Origin: JOPF136 sp035272605
GTDB taxonomy: Bacteria; Acidobacteriota; Terriglobia; Acidiferrales; UBA7541
NCBI GenBank assembly: GCA_035272605.1
Contig: DATEQM010000185.1
Span: forward strand, 1 to 7,419
DNA: 7,419 nt
Direction: 5' to 3'
Below, piece after piece: positions 1 through 5,520 of the stretch (within the stretch, counting starts at the first letter, position 1; the number at the start of each line of letters is the position of its first letter). Made by a program: the position numbers and the translations under genes. The notes beneath the pieces are model-generated. The model worked only from the letters and a program-made list of their open reading frames with translations. It was not told the DNA's origin and made no database searches.

Positions 1-1044
1 GATGAGGCGCAGCTCGGCTTCCAGGTCCGAGGTGAGCTGCGCGCGCTGGGCGTGCTCGGATTCGAGCGCGGCAAGCTGCACGGCCTGCTCGTGTTCCGCG
101 GAGCAGATTTCGGTGAAGCGGCGATCGAGGCGCGAGGCCTCCGCGTCCAGCGCCCGGGCGCGGCTGGCGAGCACCACGCGCTGGCGCGTGCGCATCTGTT
201 CGCGCAATTCGGTGAAACGGCGCGCCTTGGCCGCCTGGCGCTTGAGCGAGGCGAGCTGCTTTTCCACTTCCACGTAGATGTCGTTGACGCGCGCGAGGTT
301 CAATTTGGCGGCTTCGAGCTTGGTTTCGGCGAGGCGCTTTTTCGTTTTGTATTTGGTGACGCCGGCGGCTTCTTCAATGATGGCGCGGCGCTCCAGCGGC
401 TTGGCCGCCAGGATCTGGCCGATCCGGCCCTGCTCGATGATGGCGTAGGACTCCGGGCCCAGGCCCGTGCCCATGAACAATTCCTGAATGTCGCGGAGAC
501 GCGCGACGCGGCCGTTCAGCAGGTATTCGCTCTGGCCGGAACGATAGAGGCGGCGGCCCACGACCACTTCTCCCGGCTTCATCACGGGCACGGGCCGCGC
601 GACGCGTTTCTTATGAGCCGGCTCGATTCCCTCGGCAGCTTGCAGCGATTCCCCCGGCGCGTTCTCCGCGCCACCGGTGAGGTCTGCGCCCTCGGCGCCG
701 GATTCCTGCGGAGGATCGTTCCGCGCGTCTTCTTCCTCTTGCGCCTGGAGCACGCGCGCGGCGGCTTCGGCGAACTCCGGGTCCACCAGAGTTAACTGCA
801 CCTCGGCGAGGCCCATGGGCGGGCGCTTGGCGGTGCCGTTGAAAATGCAGTCGGCCATGCGCTCGGCGCGGAGCATTTTGTGGCTCTGCTCGCCGAGGAC
901 CCAGGAGATAGCATCAACGATATTGGATTTGCCGCAACCGTTGGGGCCGACGATGCCGGTGACGCCCTCGTGGCCGAAGCTGGTGACCGTCCTTTCGCAG
1001 AAGGACTTGAAGCCCACCATTTCGATCTTACGCAGTTTCAGCAA
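1..1044 (-). CDS. smc: Chromosome segregation ATPase SMC, N-terminal part (cut by window edge)
   Basis: SMC is the ATPase core of the bacterial condensin and helps compact and segregate the chromosome. The 348 visible residues begin with the family's conserved strand (LKLRKIEMVGFKSF), then a Walker A loop GPNGCGKS at residues 33-40 and a Q-loop region (LGEQSHKMLRAERM) from about 50. The strand pair around RRLYRSGQSEYLLNGR (about 165-179), the segment MGTGLGPESYAIIEQGRIGQIL (about 191-212) and the KPLERRAIIEEAAG block (about 215-228) follow. After that it becomes a charged, alanine-rich coiled coil running off the window. I chose the TTG at 1042-1044 because the alternative in-frame ATG at 1018-1020 would remove the first beta strand. 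Upstream is only a weak AGGG. Oddity: residues about 91-150 are an acidic, low-complexity insert (see findings). The hinge, second coiled coil, signature motif and Walker B lie outside the window. Identity is certain; the exact start is likely. Confidence 0.96.
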   Translation of the reverse strand, partial: MLKLRKIEMVGFKSFCERTVTSFGHEGVTGIVGPNGCGKSNIVDAISWVLGEQSHKMLRAERMADCIFNGTAKRPPMGLAEVQLTLVDPEFAEAAARVLQAQEEEDARNDPPQESGAEGADLTGGAENAPGESLQAAEGIEPAHKKRVARPVPVMKPGEVVVGRRLYRSGQSEYLLNGRVARLRDIQELFMGTGLGPESYAIIEQGRIGQILAAKPLERRAIIEEAAGVTKYKTKKRLAETKLEAAKLNLARVNDIYVEVEKQLASLKRQAAKARRFTELREQMRTRQRVVLASRARALDAEASRLDRRFTEICSAEHEQAVQLAALESEHAQRAQLTSDLEAELRLI

Positions 1045-1276
1045 GTTAGGCCCTGTCCGGAGCGTGTCTTCGGCTGCCGGGGCGCGGCACGACCGAAGAC
1101 GACACTTCCCCTTTCCTCAAGTGGAGGATTTCGTGCGACAAACGAACCGGCAGGATCGTGAACAGGTGACCCAGCCGCCTGGCGCTGACCGGCGGCGAAC
1201 ATCCCCGAAGCTAACACAGCGGCGTGTGGCTGTAAACCCCGGCGCGTGCAGAAGTGCCTGTGGAAAACGGCCCGGT
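1045..1276. other. Non-coding gap between the rhodanese gene and smc
   Basis: These 232 bases separate the rhodanese stop codon from the smc start. Open frames crossing them lack family features and extend antisense or out of frame into neighbouring genes. I found no tRNA and no intrinsic terminator with a T-run. The recognisable structure is the stem-loop at 1066-1100. A convincing promoter for smc was not found, although one is expected here if smc is not transcribed from the upstream unit. Confidence 0.6.
1066..1100 (-). repeat. Two-part stem-loop in the leader of smc
   Basis: An outer 8-base perfect inverted repeat (GTCTTCGG at 1066-1073, CCGAAGAC at 1093-1100) encloses an inner 5-base stem (TGCCG at 1075-1079, CGGCA at 1085-1089). 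The loop is 5 bases, with a small asymmetric internal loop between the stems. On the minus strand it ends 21 bases before the TTG start of smc. No T-run follows on either strand, so it does not look like a standard intrinsic terminator. It may be a leader structure affecting smc translation, or a chance GC-rich hairpin. Confidence 0.45.
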
Positions 1277-1657
1277 TCACGCCCCGGCCACGAACACCGT
1301 TTCGCGTTTCGCCGCCACCTCTCCCCTTTCCGTTGGCAGGGAGGCGCCCAGCCAGCCGCTGATTCCCGCGGACATGATGTAGACGTTGCTGTATCCCATG
1401 CTCTTCGCCCGGCGGGCGGCATTCGGTGCCTTTCTGCAGAGGAAATTGGAGCAATAAAACACCAGAGTCGCATCCCGGGAGGGCGGCAGATCGCTCTCGC
1501 TGTAGCCCATCGGATCCAGGTGCAATGCGCCGGGAACGCGCGCCGCGAGCCAGCTCTGCCGGGCGTTCACGTCGATGATCGTCACCGGCTCGTGCTGCAT
1601 CCGTTGACGCAGCACCGCGGGCGCGATTGCTTTGAGTCCCATCAGTCGTTCGAACAT
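1277..1657 (-). CDS. Single-domain rhodanese-like protein
   Basis: This is a 126-residue cytoplasmic protein consisting of one rhodanese domain. Such domains carry sulfur as a cysteine persulfide or act as small thiol-dependent enzymes. Seen in order: the IIDVNAR strand-loop (residues 27-33) corresponding to the usual 'DvR' element, RVPGALHL (40-47) corresponding to 'hIpGAihi', the active-site strand and loop FYCSNFLCR (67-75), a helix APNAARRAKSMGY, and the closing VYIMSAGISGW (92-102). Cys69 is the predicted nucleophile. The loop is C-x5-R, one residue longer than the common C-x4-R of thiosulfate sulfurtransferases, and has a second cysteine (Cys74) next to the arginine. There is no signal peptide. 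An AGGAGG lies 6 bases before the ATG. It is the last gene of the sdpR/sdpI-like unit, 25 bases after the previous stop. The substrate is unknown. Confidence 0.88.
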   Translation of the reverse strand: MFERLMGLKAIAPAVLRQRMQHEPVTIIDVNARQSWLAARVPGALHLDPMGYSESDLPPSRDATLVFYCSNFLCRKAPNAARRAKSMGYSNVYIMSAGISGWLGASLPTERGEVAAKRETVFVAGA

Positions 1658-1663
1658 GGCTTT

Positions 1664-1669
1664 CCTCCT
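1664..1669 (-). promoter_or_regulatory. Shine-Dalgarno site of the rhodanese gene
   Basis: A perfect AGGAGG on the minus strand sits 6 bases before the ATG at 1657 and fixes that start. The contrast with the regulator genes of this window, which have no such site, is informative. Confidence 0.8.
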
Positions 1670-1682
1670 GTGCCTCTTGACG

Positions 1683-2300
1683 TCATGCGGTCCTTTGGCG
1701 CGCTCGCCACAGCCGGATGGTCTGCGCGGCGATCAGCAGCAGGGCCGTCGGGACCAGGATCAGGGTGAGGGATCCAGCCAGTTCCACAGGCAGCACCAGC
1801 CAGGTGATGGCCAGCGCGAGCCCCGTCAGGACCCACGTCCAGCCCACGAAACGCTGGAATGCCTGGATCCTCACGGTGTCGTCTTGAAGGCACGACCATG
1901 GCGTGAGCGTCTTCGGTATCCCGTTCCCGGTGACCACCAGAAAACTGCCCCCCACCGCCATCGTGGCGCGGCGCCAGACGTCGGGGTCGCTGGCCGCGCC
2001 AAGCGCCGTGGCCAGCCGCCAGCTTAGGGAAAACAACACCATGAGCCCGGCAAACAGGATGCCCCTTCTCAGGGAATCCCGGAAACGCCGCTGGGCGGCC
2101 TCGGCTTCCGTCGATCCTTCAGGCGAGCGGCGAAGGGCGAGCAGAAAGGCCAGCGTCAGGCAGCCCAGCAGAACGACCGACGCGGCCCAGGCCCGGCCCC
2201 CTTCGGGTTGCAGGTACCAGTTCCCGGCGGCCACTGCGGTGCTAAGCACCCACAGCGACGGCGCCAGATAGTAGGAGATCGGGTGAGTTGCTCTGGTCAT
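1683..2300 (-). CDS. SdpI-like six-helix membrane protein
   Basis: A 205-residue integral membrane protein with about six hydrophobic segments: residues 10-30, 38-56, 80-100, 113-128, 151-170 and 172-193. A charged cytoplasmic-type loop (about 57-79, RRSPEG...RRFRDSLRR) separates helices 2 and 3. The segment GNGIPK (125-130) followed by TPW (133-135) resembles the GNxxPK...TPW signature of the SdpI family. The intervening loop is shorter than in Bacillus SdpI, and the overall length is close to that protein. In B. subtilis, SdpI gives immunity to the SdpC toxin and sequesters the repressor SdpR at the membrane. Here it lies directly behind an SdpR-type regulator, with 10 bases between the genes, which supports the family call. 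No SdpC-like toxin is visible, so an immunity role is not shown. It may instead be a generic envelope protein under ArsR autorepression. Confidence 0.62.
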   Translation of the reverse strand: MTRATHPISYYLAPSLWVLSTAVAAGNWYLQPEGGRAWAASVVLLGCLTLAFLLALRRSPEGSTEAEAAQRRFRDSLRRGILFAGLMVLFSLSWRLATALGAASDPDVWRRATMAVGGSFLVVTGNGIPKTLTPWSCLQDDTVRIQAFQRFVGWTWVLTGLALAITWLVLPVELAGSLTLILVPTALLLIAAQTIRLWRARQRTA

Positions 2301-2304
2301 GCTT

Positions 2305-2310
2305 CCTCCT
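2305..2310 (-). promoter_or_regulatory. Shine-Dalgarno site of the SdpI-like gene
   Basis: AGGAGG on the minus strand abuts the TGA stop codon of the upstream regulator gene (2311-2313) and lies 4 bases before the ATG at 2300. The arrangement predicts translational coupling of the regulator and membrane protein. Confidence 0.75.
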
Positions 2311-2640
2311 TCAGCCTCTTGAAATCGCGTCGCTTTTCCCCGCCCTGCCGGTGGACTGGCGCACCCCGTCCGGCGCCTTCCCCTTCCATCCCAGCGTCTG
2401 GGCGAAACCCAGCAGGGCGTCTTCGAGCACCGACATCTTCAGCCGGTAGAGGATGGTCCGGCCGGTCTTCTCCGCCTCGATCAGGCCAGCCTCGTGCAGA
2501 ACGGAGAAATGGGCGGACATGGTGGGTTTGGAGACAGCGAAGTGGTCTGCCAGCTCGCCTGCCGAGAGGGACCGCTCGCGCAGGAGCTGCAGGACGCGGC
2601 GGCGGGTGGGATCGGAGAGGGCCTTGAAGACGCGGTTCAC
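2311..2640 (-). CDS. SdpR-type ArsR-family transcriptional autorepressor
   Basis: A 109-residue winged-helix DNA-binding protein. Its start, MNRVFKALSDPTRRRVLQLL, is the hallmark of the SdpR autorepressor subfamily (MNxVFKAxSDPTRRxIL). Residues 27-50 (AGELADHFAVSKPTMSAHFSVLHE) form the helix-turn-helix, with SKPTMSAHFSVL as recognition helix. Residues 52-66 (GLIEAEKTGRTILYR) form the wing, and KMSVLEDAL (68-76) corresponds to the family's 'NTTVLQD' helix. There are no cysteines, so the metal site of ArsR/SmtB sensors is absent, as expected for SdpR. The C-terminus (about 87-109) is a basic, probably disordered extension. It heads a three-gene unit with the SdpI-like and rhodanese genes and most likely represses its own promoter. 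The ATG is preceded by no Shine-Dalgarno sequence, and promoter spacing suggests a leaderless message. Confidence 0.87.
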   Translation of the reverse strand: MNRVFKALSDPTRRRVLQLLRERSLSAGELADHFAVSKPTMSAHFSVLHEAGLIEAEKTGRTILYRLKMSVLEDALLGFAQTLGWKGKAPDGVRQSTGRAGKSDAISRG

Positions 2641-2676
2641 GTTTCTATATTTAGCTAATCATCGAACAATTGTCAA
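2641..2676 (-). promoter_or_regulatory. Promoter of the sdpR-like unit, predicted leaderless
   Basis: On the minus strand a perfect TTGACA (2671-2676) is followed after 17 bases by TAAATA (2648-2653), a weak -10 match. Only 7 bases then separate it from the ATG at 2640. The expected transcription start therefore falls at or next to the start codon, and no ribosome binding site is present. Confidence 0.65.
2651..2673. promoter_or_regulatory. Candidate operator: two AT-rich palindromes in the sdpR-like promoter
   Basis: Two perfect 8-base palindromes, TTAGCTAA (2651-2658) and ACAATTGT (2666-2673), are centred 15 bases apart. They overlap the -10 and -35 boxes respectively. ArsR-family dimers commonly bind AT-rich inverted repeats at this position to block RNA polymerase. 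The assignment is inferred from position and symmetry only, and either or both could be the true site. Confidence 0.4.
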
Positions 2677-2719
2677 GCCCTTTCTGGCACTCGCAAAATC
2701 CCCGCGGATGCCGGGTGGT

Positions 2720-2737
2720 GCGGTCACTCTTGACCGC
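2720..2737. repeat. Inverted repeat behind the SRPBCC gene
   Basis: GCGGTCA (2720-2726) and TGACCGC (2731-2737) are perfect 7-base arms around a CTCT loop, about 70 bases past the SRPBCC stop codon. A second hairpin, GTCCC (2773-2777) with GGGAC (2781-2785), lies about 25 bases past the stop. Neither is followed by a T-run, so they are at best weak or factor-dependent transcription ends. The rest of 2677-2809 shows no gene. Confidence 0.35.
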
Positions 2738-2809
2738 GCACGCACGAGTACCGCAAATCCGGCCGCCGGACCGTCCCGCCGGGACCGGCACTTTGCCTCG
2801 CGCGGCGCG

Positions 2810-3298
2810 TCAGGCCTGCGCGGCCTTCAGCGCTCCATCGAGCGTGTCGAAGCAGCCCTTCCAACCCCGCTCGTGATTGTCGCGATGTTCCGCGCTGGAG
2901 AACTTTTCGTGCGTCAGGATGACTTCCGTGAATTTCCCGCGCTCGAAGAATTCCACGGTGACCAGGGTCTCCTCGTTTTCCTTCATCGGCGATCCCCCGG
3001 CCGGCGTTCGAGTCCAGGTCCAGGTGAAGACCAGCTTCTCCGGCGGGCGGATTTCCCGATAGGTGCCTTCGAGCATGTAGACAATGCCAGTAGGCGTGAC
3101 GGACTCGAGGCGATAGCGGCCTCCAGGACGCACGTCGAGTTCGTAATACTTGGTCTGCTGAGCCGGGCCGGAGGAGCGGCACATCCATTTTTCCAGCAGG
3201 GCGCGCTTCGTCCAGGCCTCAAAGACCTTCTCCCGCGGGGACATGATCATCCGGCTGATTTGGAGCTGCGTTTCCGATGCTTGCGGTGCGCTGGCCAT
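2810..3298 (-). CDS. SRPBCC / AHSA1-type START-domain protein
   Basis: A 162-residue soluble protein of the AHSA1 branch of the SRPBCC (START-like) fold, which forms a hydrophobic ligand-binding cavity. Visible family features are the first strand and helix ISRMIMSPREKVFEAWT (about 14-30), LEKWM (35-39), the turn DVRPGGRYRLE (55-65), the strands IVYMLEGTYREIRPPEKLVFTWTW (about 72-95), and the ETLVTVEFFERGKFTEVILTHEKF block (about 110-133). The C-terminal helix HERGWKGCFDTLDGAL (142-157) follows. Length is typical. The gene begins inside the 3' end of the upstream ArsR gene (52-base overlap), with AAAGGA about 9 bases before its ATG. This arsR-SRPBCC pairing is common in bacteria and suggests that the regulator controls this protein. 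The ligand is unknown for this subgroup, so no reaction is proposed. Confidence 0.88.
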   Translation of the reverse strand: MASAPQASETQLQISRMIMSPREKVFEAWTKRALLEKWMCRSSGPAQQTKYYELDVRPGGRYRLESVTPTGIVYMLEGTYREIRPPEKLVFTWTWTRTPAGGSPMKENEETLVTVEFFERGKFTEVILTHEKFSSAEHRDNHERGWKGCFDTLDGALKAAQA

Positions 3299-3642
3299 GA
3301 CTGTTTTTCCTTTCGCTGAGTGTCTTGGAGAAATTCTTCGAGGGCGTCGAACTGCTCTTCCCAGAAGCGGCGGTAGAAATCGATCCAGTCGGCGGCCTCC
3401 CGCATGGGGTTAGCCAACAGGCGGCAGCGGTGCACCCGCCCGTCTTTGCGCCGCGTGACGAGCCCGGCTTCCTCGAGCACGCCCAGGTGCTTCGAAACGG
3501 CAGGCAAGGACATGCGGTAGGGCGCGGCGAGTTCGCTCACGGAGGATTCGCCGAGGGCCAGGCGGGCGAGGATGCCGCGGCGGGTGGCGTCGGAAAGGGC
3601 GCCGAAGGTGGCATCGAGCGCAGTCGCTAAATGCTTAACCAT
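3247..3642 (-). CDS. ArsR-family regulator paired with the SRPBCC gene
   Basis: A 131-residue winged-helix repressor. ATFGALSDATRRGILARLALGESSVSELA (residues 11-39) gives the first helices. SLPAVSKHLGVLEEAGLV (45-62) is the recognition helix region, RRKDGRVHRCRL (64-75) is the wing, and a long helix (about 80-108, PMREAADWIDFYRRFWEEQFDALEEFL) is the dimer and C-terminal element. The single cysteine (Cys73) does not form an ArsR/SmtB metal motif. This architecture, including the WIDFYRRFWEEQFDALE helix, is typical of regulators beside SRPBCC genes. The frame stays open upstream through the antisense of the cyclase, but the ATG at 3642 gives a normal family N-terminus and coincides with promoter and operator signals. 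The last 17 codons overlap the SRPBCC gene and encode a Lys/Arg-rich tail. Autorepression is likely. Confidence 0.88.
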   Translation of the reverse strand: MVKHLATALDATFGALSDATRRGILARLALGESSVSELAAPYRMSLPAVSKHLGVLEEAGLVTRRKDGRVHRCRLLANPMREAADWIDFYRRFWEEQFDALEEFLQDTQRKEKQSWPAHRKHRKRSSKSAG

Positions 3643-3648
3643 ATGGTT
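3637..3648. promoter_or_regulatory. Operator palindrome overlapping the arsR start codon
   Basis: AACCATATGGTT is a perfect 12-base palindrome, extended imperfectly to 16 bases (3635-3650). It contains the ATG of the arsR gene, so the first two codons are half of the palindrome. It also lies just downstream of the -10 box and over the expected transcription start. Such a site would let the repressor block initiation of its own transcript. Confidence 0.7.
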
Positions 3649-3678
3649 TAGTATTGGGCGCGCCGAAAGCTTTGTCAA
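3643..3678 (-). promoter_or_regulatory. Promoter of the arsR-SRPBCC unit, predicted leaderless
   Basis: On the minus strand, TTGACA (3673-3678) is followed after 17 bases by AATACT (3650-3655, four of six consensus bases). Seven more bases lead to the ATG at 3642, and no Shine-Dalgarno sequence is present. The spacing to the start codon is identical to that of the sdpR-like gene. Confidence 0.68.
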
Positions 3679-3834
3679 GCCCGAATTTGCGAGGCGCCCG
3701 ATCGCCAGGCCGGGCGAAGGATTTTCCGGAGAGAGGCGGCAGCATGGAGAGCTGCGCACGCCCTGGCCGAGACCAGTCTCTGAGATCCCCGGGGACTTCT
3801 CCAAAGTTTCGCGCCGTGCCCAGCGGGGATTCTG

Positions 3835-3840
3835 TAAGAT
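3835..3840 (+). promoter_or_regulatory. Possible -10 box of the cyclase gene
   Basis: TAAGAT lies 6 bases before the cyclase ATG at 3847, the same geometry as the two ArsR promoters. No good -35 hexamer was found at 16-18 bases upstream, and there is no ribosome binding site. The remaining divergent region (3679-3834) holds only short palindromes, such as TCCCCGGGGA at 3786-3795. Confidence 0.35.
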
Positions 3841-3846
3841 TACCTC

Positions 3847-5499
3847 ATGGTTCGGATGTCCCTGCGCGGAAAGATACTGCTGCTCTCCAGCGCGGTCCTG
3901 GTGGCGTTGATTCTGGCCATGCTGCTGTTCGTGGGCGCCCAGGCCAGACGCTACGCGGACGAGCGGCTGGCCTCCGACCTCGATCAGGACCGCCAGCGCA
4001 TCGAGATCATGCAGAGCGAGCGCTTGGCGGGCCTGCAGCTGACCGCGCAACTGGTGGCCTCGTTCCCGTCGCTTAAGGCACTGCTGGCCACCCATGACTC
4101 GGCCACCATCCAGGATTTTCTTACTTCTTACCAGCAAGGGAACAAACGTTCGGACCTGCTGATCGCCCTGGATCCTGCAGGCCGCGTGCTTGGGCGCACC
4201 GACATGCTGATCCCGGTGGCCCTGCCGGATGCGGAACTTCACTGGGTGCAGCCGGCCCTGAGGAGTCAATCGGCAACAGGATTTCTGGATACGGATCGGG
4301 GCGCCTACTTCGCCGTGTGCGTGCCTGCGGCGGCGGGCAACACCATCTTCGGCTTCGTCATCGCCGGAGGCAATATCGACAACTCCTTTGCCGCGACGCT
4401 GCGGGGCGAGAGCAGCAACGATATCGTTCTGGTCGGCACACGCGTTCTGGGAACCACCCTGCCTGCTTCCAGTTTCCCGTGGCGAACTCGCGCCGAATGG
4501 GAGTCTGCCCTCGGTTCCGGGCCGGGCCCGCACACCGCGGAGATTGCGGGATTGCCGTATGCCGCCATGGCGCTCGCGCTCGGCTCCAAAGGGGAGGCCG
4601 GTCTGCTCGCGGTTACTCTGCGCTCCCGCGATTCCGCCCTGGCTCCCTATCGCCGGATTCAGCTCGGCCTTCTGGTCCTGGGCCTGTTTGCGGCGATTGT
4701 CGGCATCGCTGCCAGCGCGGTGTTCTCGCGCACGGTGACGGCCTCCATCGGCCATTTGGTGGAAGGCACGCGCCAGGTGGCTGCGGGCAACTACGACTGC
4801 AACCTCGAGATCCGCAGCGGCGACGAGATCGCCGATCTCGGCCAGTCGTTCAACAGCATGGTGCGCGGCCTGCGCGAGCGCGCCGAGATGCAAAAATTCG
4901 TTTCTCAATCTACGGTCGAAATGGTTCAGGCAGCTTCGCGCCGGGAAGCTTCTGCCGGGGAGCGCCGGGTTCTGACCATATTCTTTTCCGATGTGCGCGG
5001 GTTCACGCTCATGTCGGAAAACCGCGATCCCGCCGAAGTCGTTAAAATCCTGAATTCCTGCCTGAGCCTGCAAGCGGAGAAGGTGAAGAAGTTCCAGGGC
5101 GACGTCGACAAATACATGGGCGACTGCGTCATGGCGCTGTTCGCGGGGGAGGACGGCGCGCTCAACGCCATTCGTTGCGCCACGGAGATCCTAAAGTCGC
5201 TCGATGCCTATCACGCTGCCCATGCCAGCGAGCATGTGATTCAGATCGGCATCGGCATAGTGACCGGAGAGGTCATCCTGGGCAGCATCGGCAGCGAAGA
5301 ACGGCGCGACTTCACCGCGGTGGGCTCCAACGTGAACCTGTGCTCGCGGCTCTGTGCGCTGGCCGGCCCTCACGAAATCCTGGCTGCGGAATCCACCTAC
5401 AAAATCGTGCAGGATTTCGTGGCCGCGCAACGCCTGGAACCGGCCAGATTGAAAGGCTTCAGCGAGCCGGTCCCGGTCTACCGCATCGGCAGCCGCTGA
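3847..5499 (+). CDS. Membrane-bound class III adenylate cyclase with extracytoplasmic sensor and HAMP domain
   Basis: A 550-residue sensor enzyme predicted to make cyclic AMP from ATP at the inner face of the membrane. The order is transmembrane helix 1 (about 9-30), an extracytoplasmic sensor region of roughly 240 residues (31-268), and transmembrane helix 2 (about 271-292). A HAMP linker (about 294-346, ending GDEIADLGQSFNSMV) and the cyclase domain (about 372-548) follow. Catalytic residues all appear present: metal-binding Asp382 (FSDVRGFT) and Asp426 (KYMGD), adenine-selecting Lys422 and Thr490 (DFTAVGSNVN), and the transition-state pair Asn497/Arg501. Lys plus Thr at the base-selecting positions points to ATP rather than GTP. 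The sensor resembles Cache/CHASE-like regions only in layout, and its ligand is unknown. The start at 3847 is the first ATG; Met4 (3856) is also possible. The gene is divergent from arsR and convergent with the cupredoxin gene. Confidence 0.93.
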   Translation: MVRMSLRGKILLLSSAVLVALILAMLLFVGAQARRYADERLASDLDQDRQRIEIMQSERLAGLQLTAQLVASFPSLKALLATHDSATIQDFLTSYQQGNKRSDLLIALDPAGRVLGRTDMLIPVALPDAELHWVQPALRSQSATGFLDTDRGAYFAVCVPAAAGNTIFGFVIAGGNIDNSFAATLRGESSNDIVLVGTRVLGTTLPASSFPWRTRAEWESALGSGPGPHTAEIAGLPYAAMALALGSKGEAGLLAVTLRSRDSALAPYRRIQLGLLVLGLFAAIVGIAASAVFSRTVTASIGHLVEGTRQVAAGNYDCNLEIRSGDEIADLGQSFNSMVRGLRERAEMQKFVSQSTVEMVQAASRREASAGERRVLTIFFSDVRGFTLMSENRDPAEVVKILNSCLSLQAEKVKKFQGDVDKYMGDCVMALFAGEDGALNAIRCATEILKSLDAYHAAHASEHVIQIGIGIVTGEVILGSIGSEERRDFTAVGSNVNLCSRLCALAGPHEILAAESTYKIVQDFVAAQRLEPARLKGFSEPVPVYRIGSR

Positions 5500-5520
5500 G
5501 CCCCGCGGCGGCGATTCTCG

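Noticed and set aside
1038..1473. Minus-strand frames of 118 and 138 codons in the rhodanese-smc gap
   Set aside because: They overlap the rhodanese gene out of frame, show no recognisable motif, and end inside or near the smc start.
52..1768. Plus-strand open frames across smc and the rhodanese gene
   Set aside because: They are antisense shadows in GC-rich sequence; both genes on the minus strand have clear domain motifs, and the plus-strand products are low-complexity arginine/alanine-rich.
2311..3642. Metal-sensing arsenic resistance locus because of two ArsR genes
   Set aside because: Neither regulator has the cysteine metal-binding motif, and no arsenate reductase or arsenite efflux gene is adjacent. 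The proteins match SdpR-type and SRPBCC-linked ArsR groups.
3643..5073. Long minus-strand open frame running antisense to the cyclase and continuous with the arsR gene
   Set aside because: Its residues have no family features. The cyclase on the other strand has all catalytic motifs. Promoter, operator and normal ArsR length place the true start at 3642.
5500..5520. Bidirectional terminator between the cyclase and cupredoxin genes
   Set aside because: The 21-base gap is GC-rich but shows no clear stem-loop followed by a T-run on either strand.
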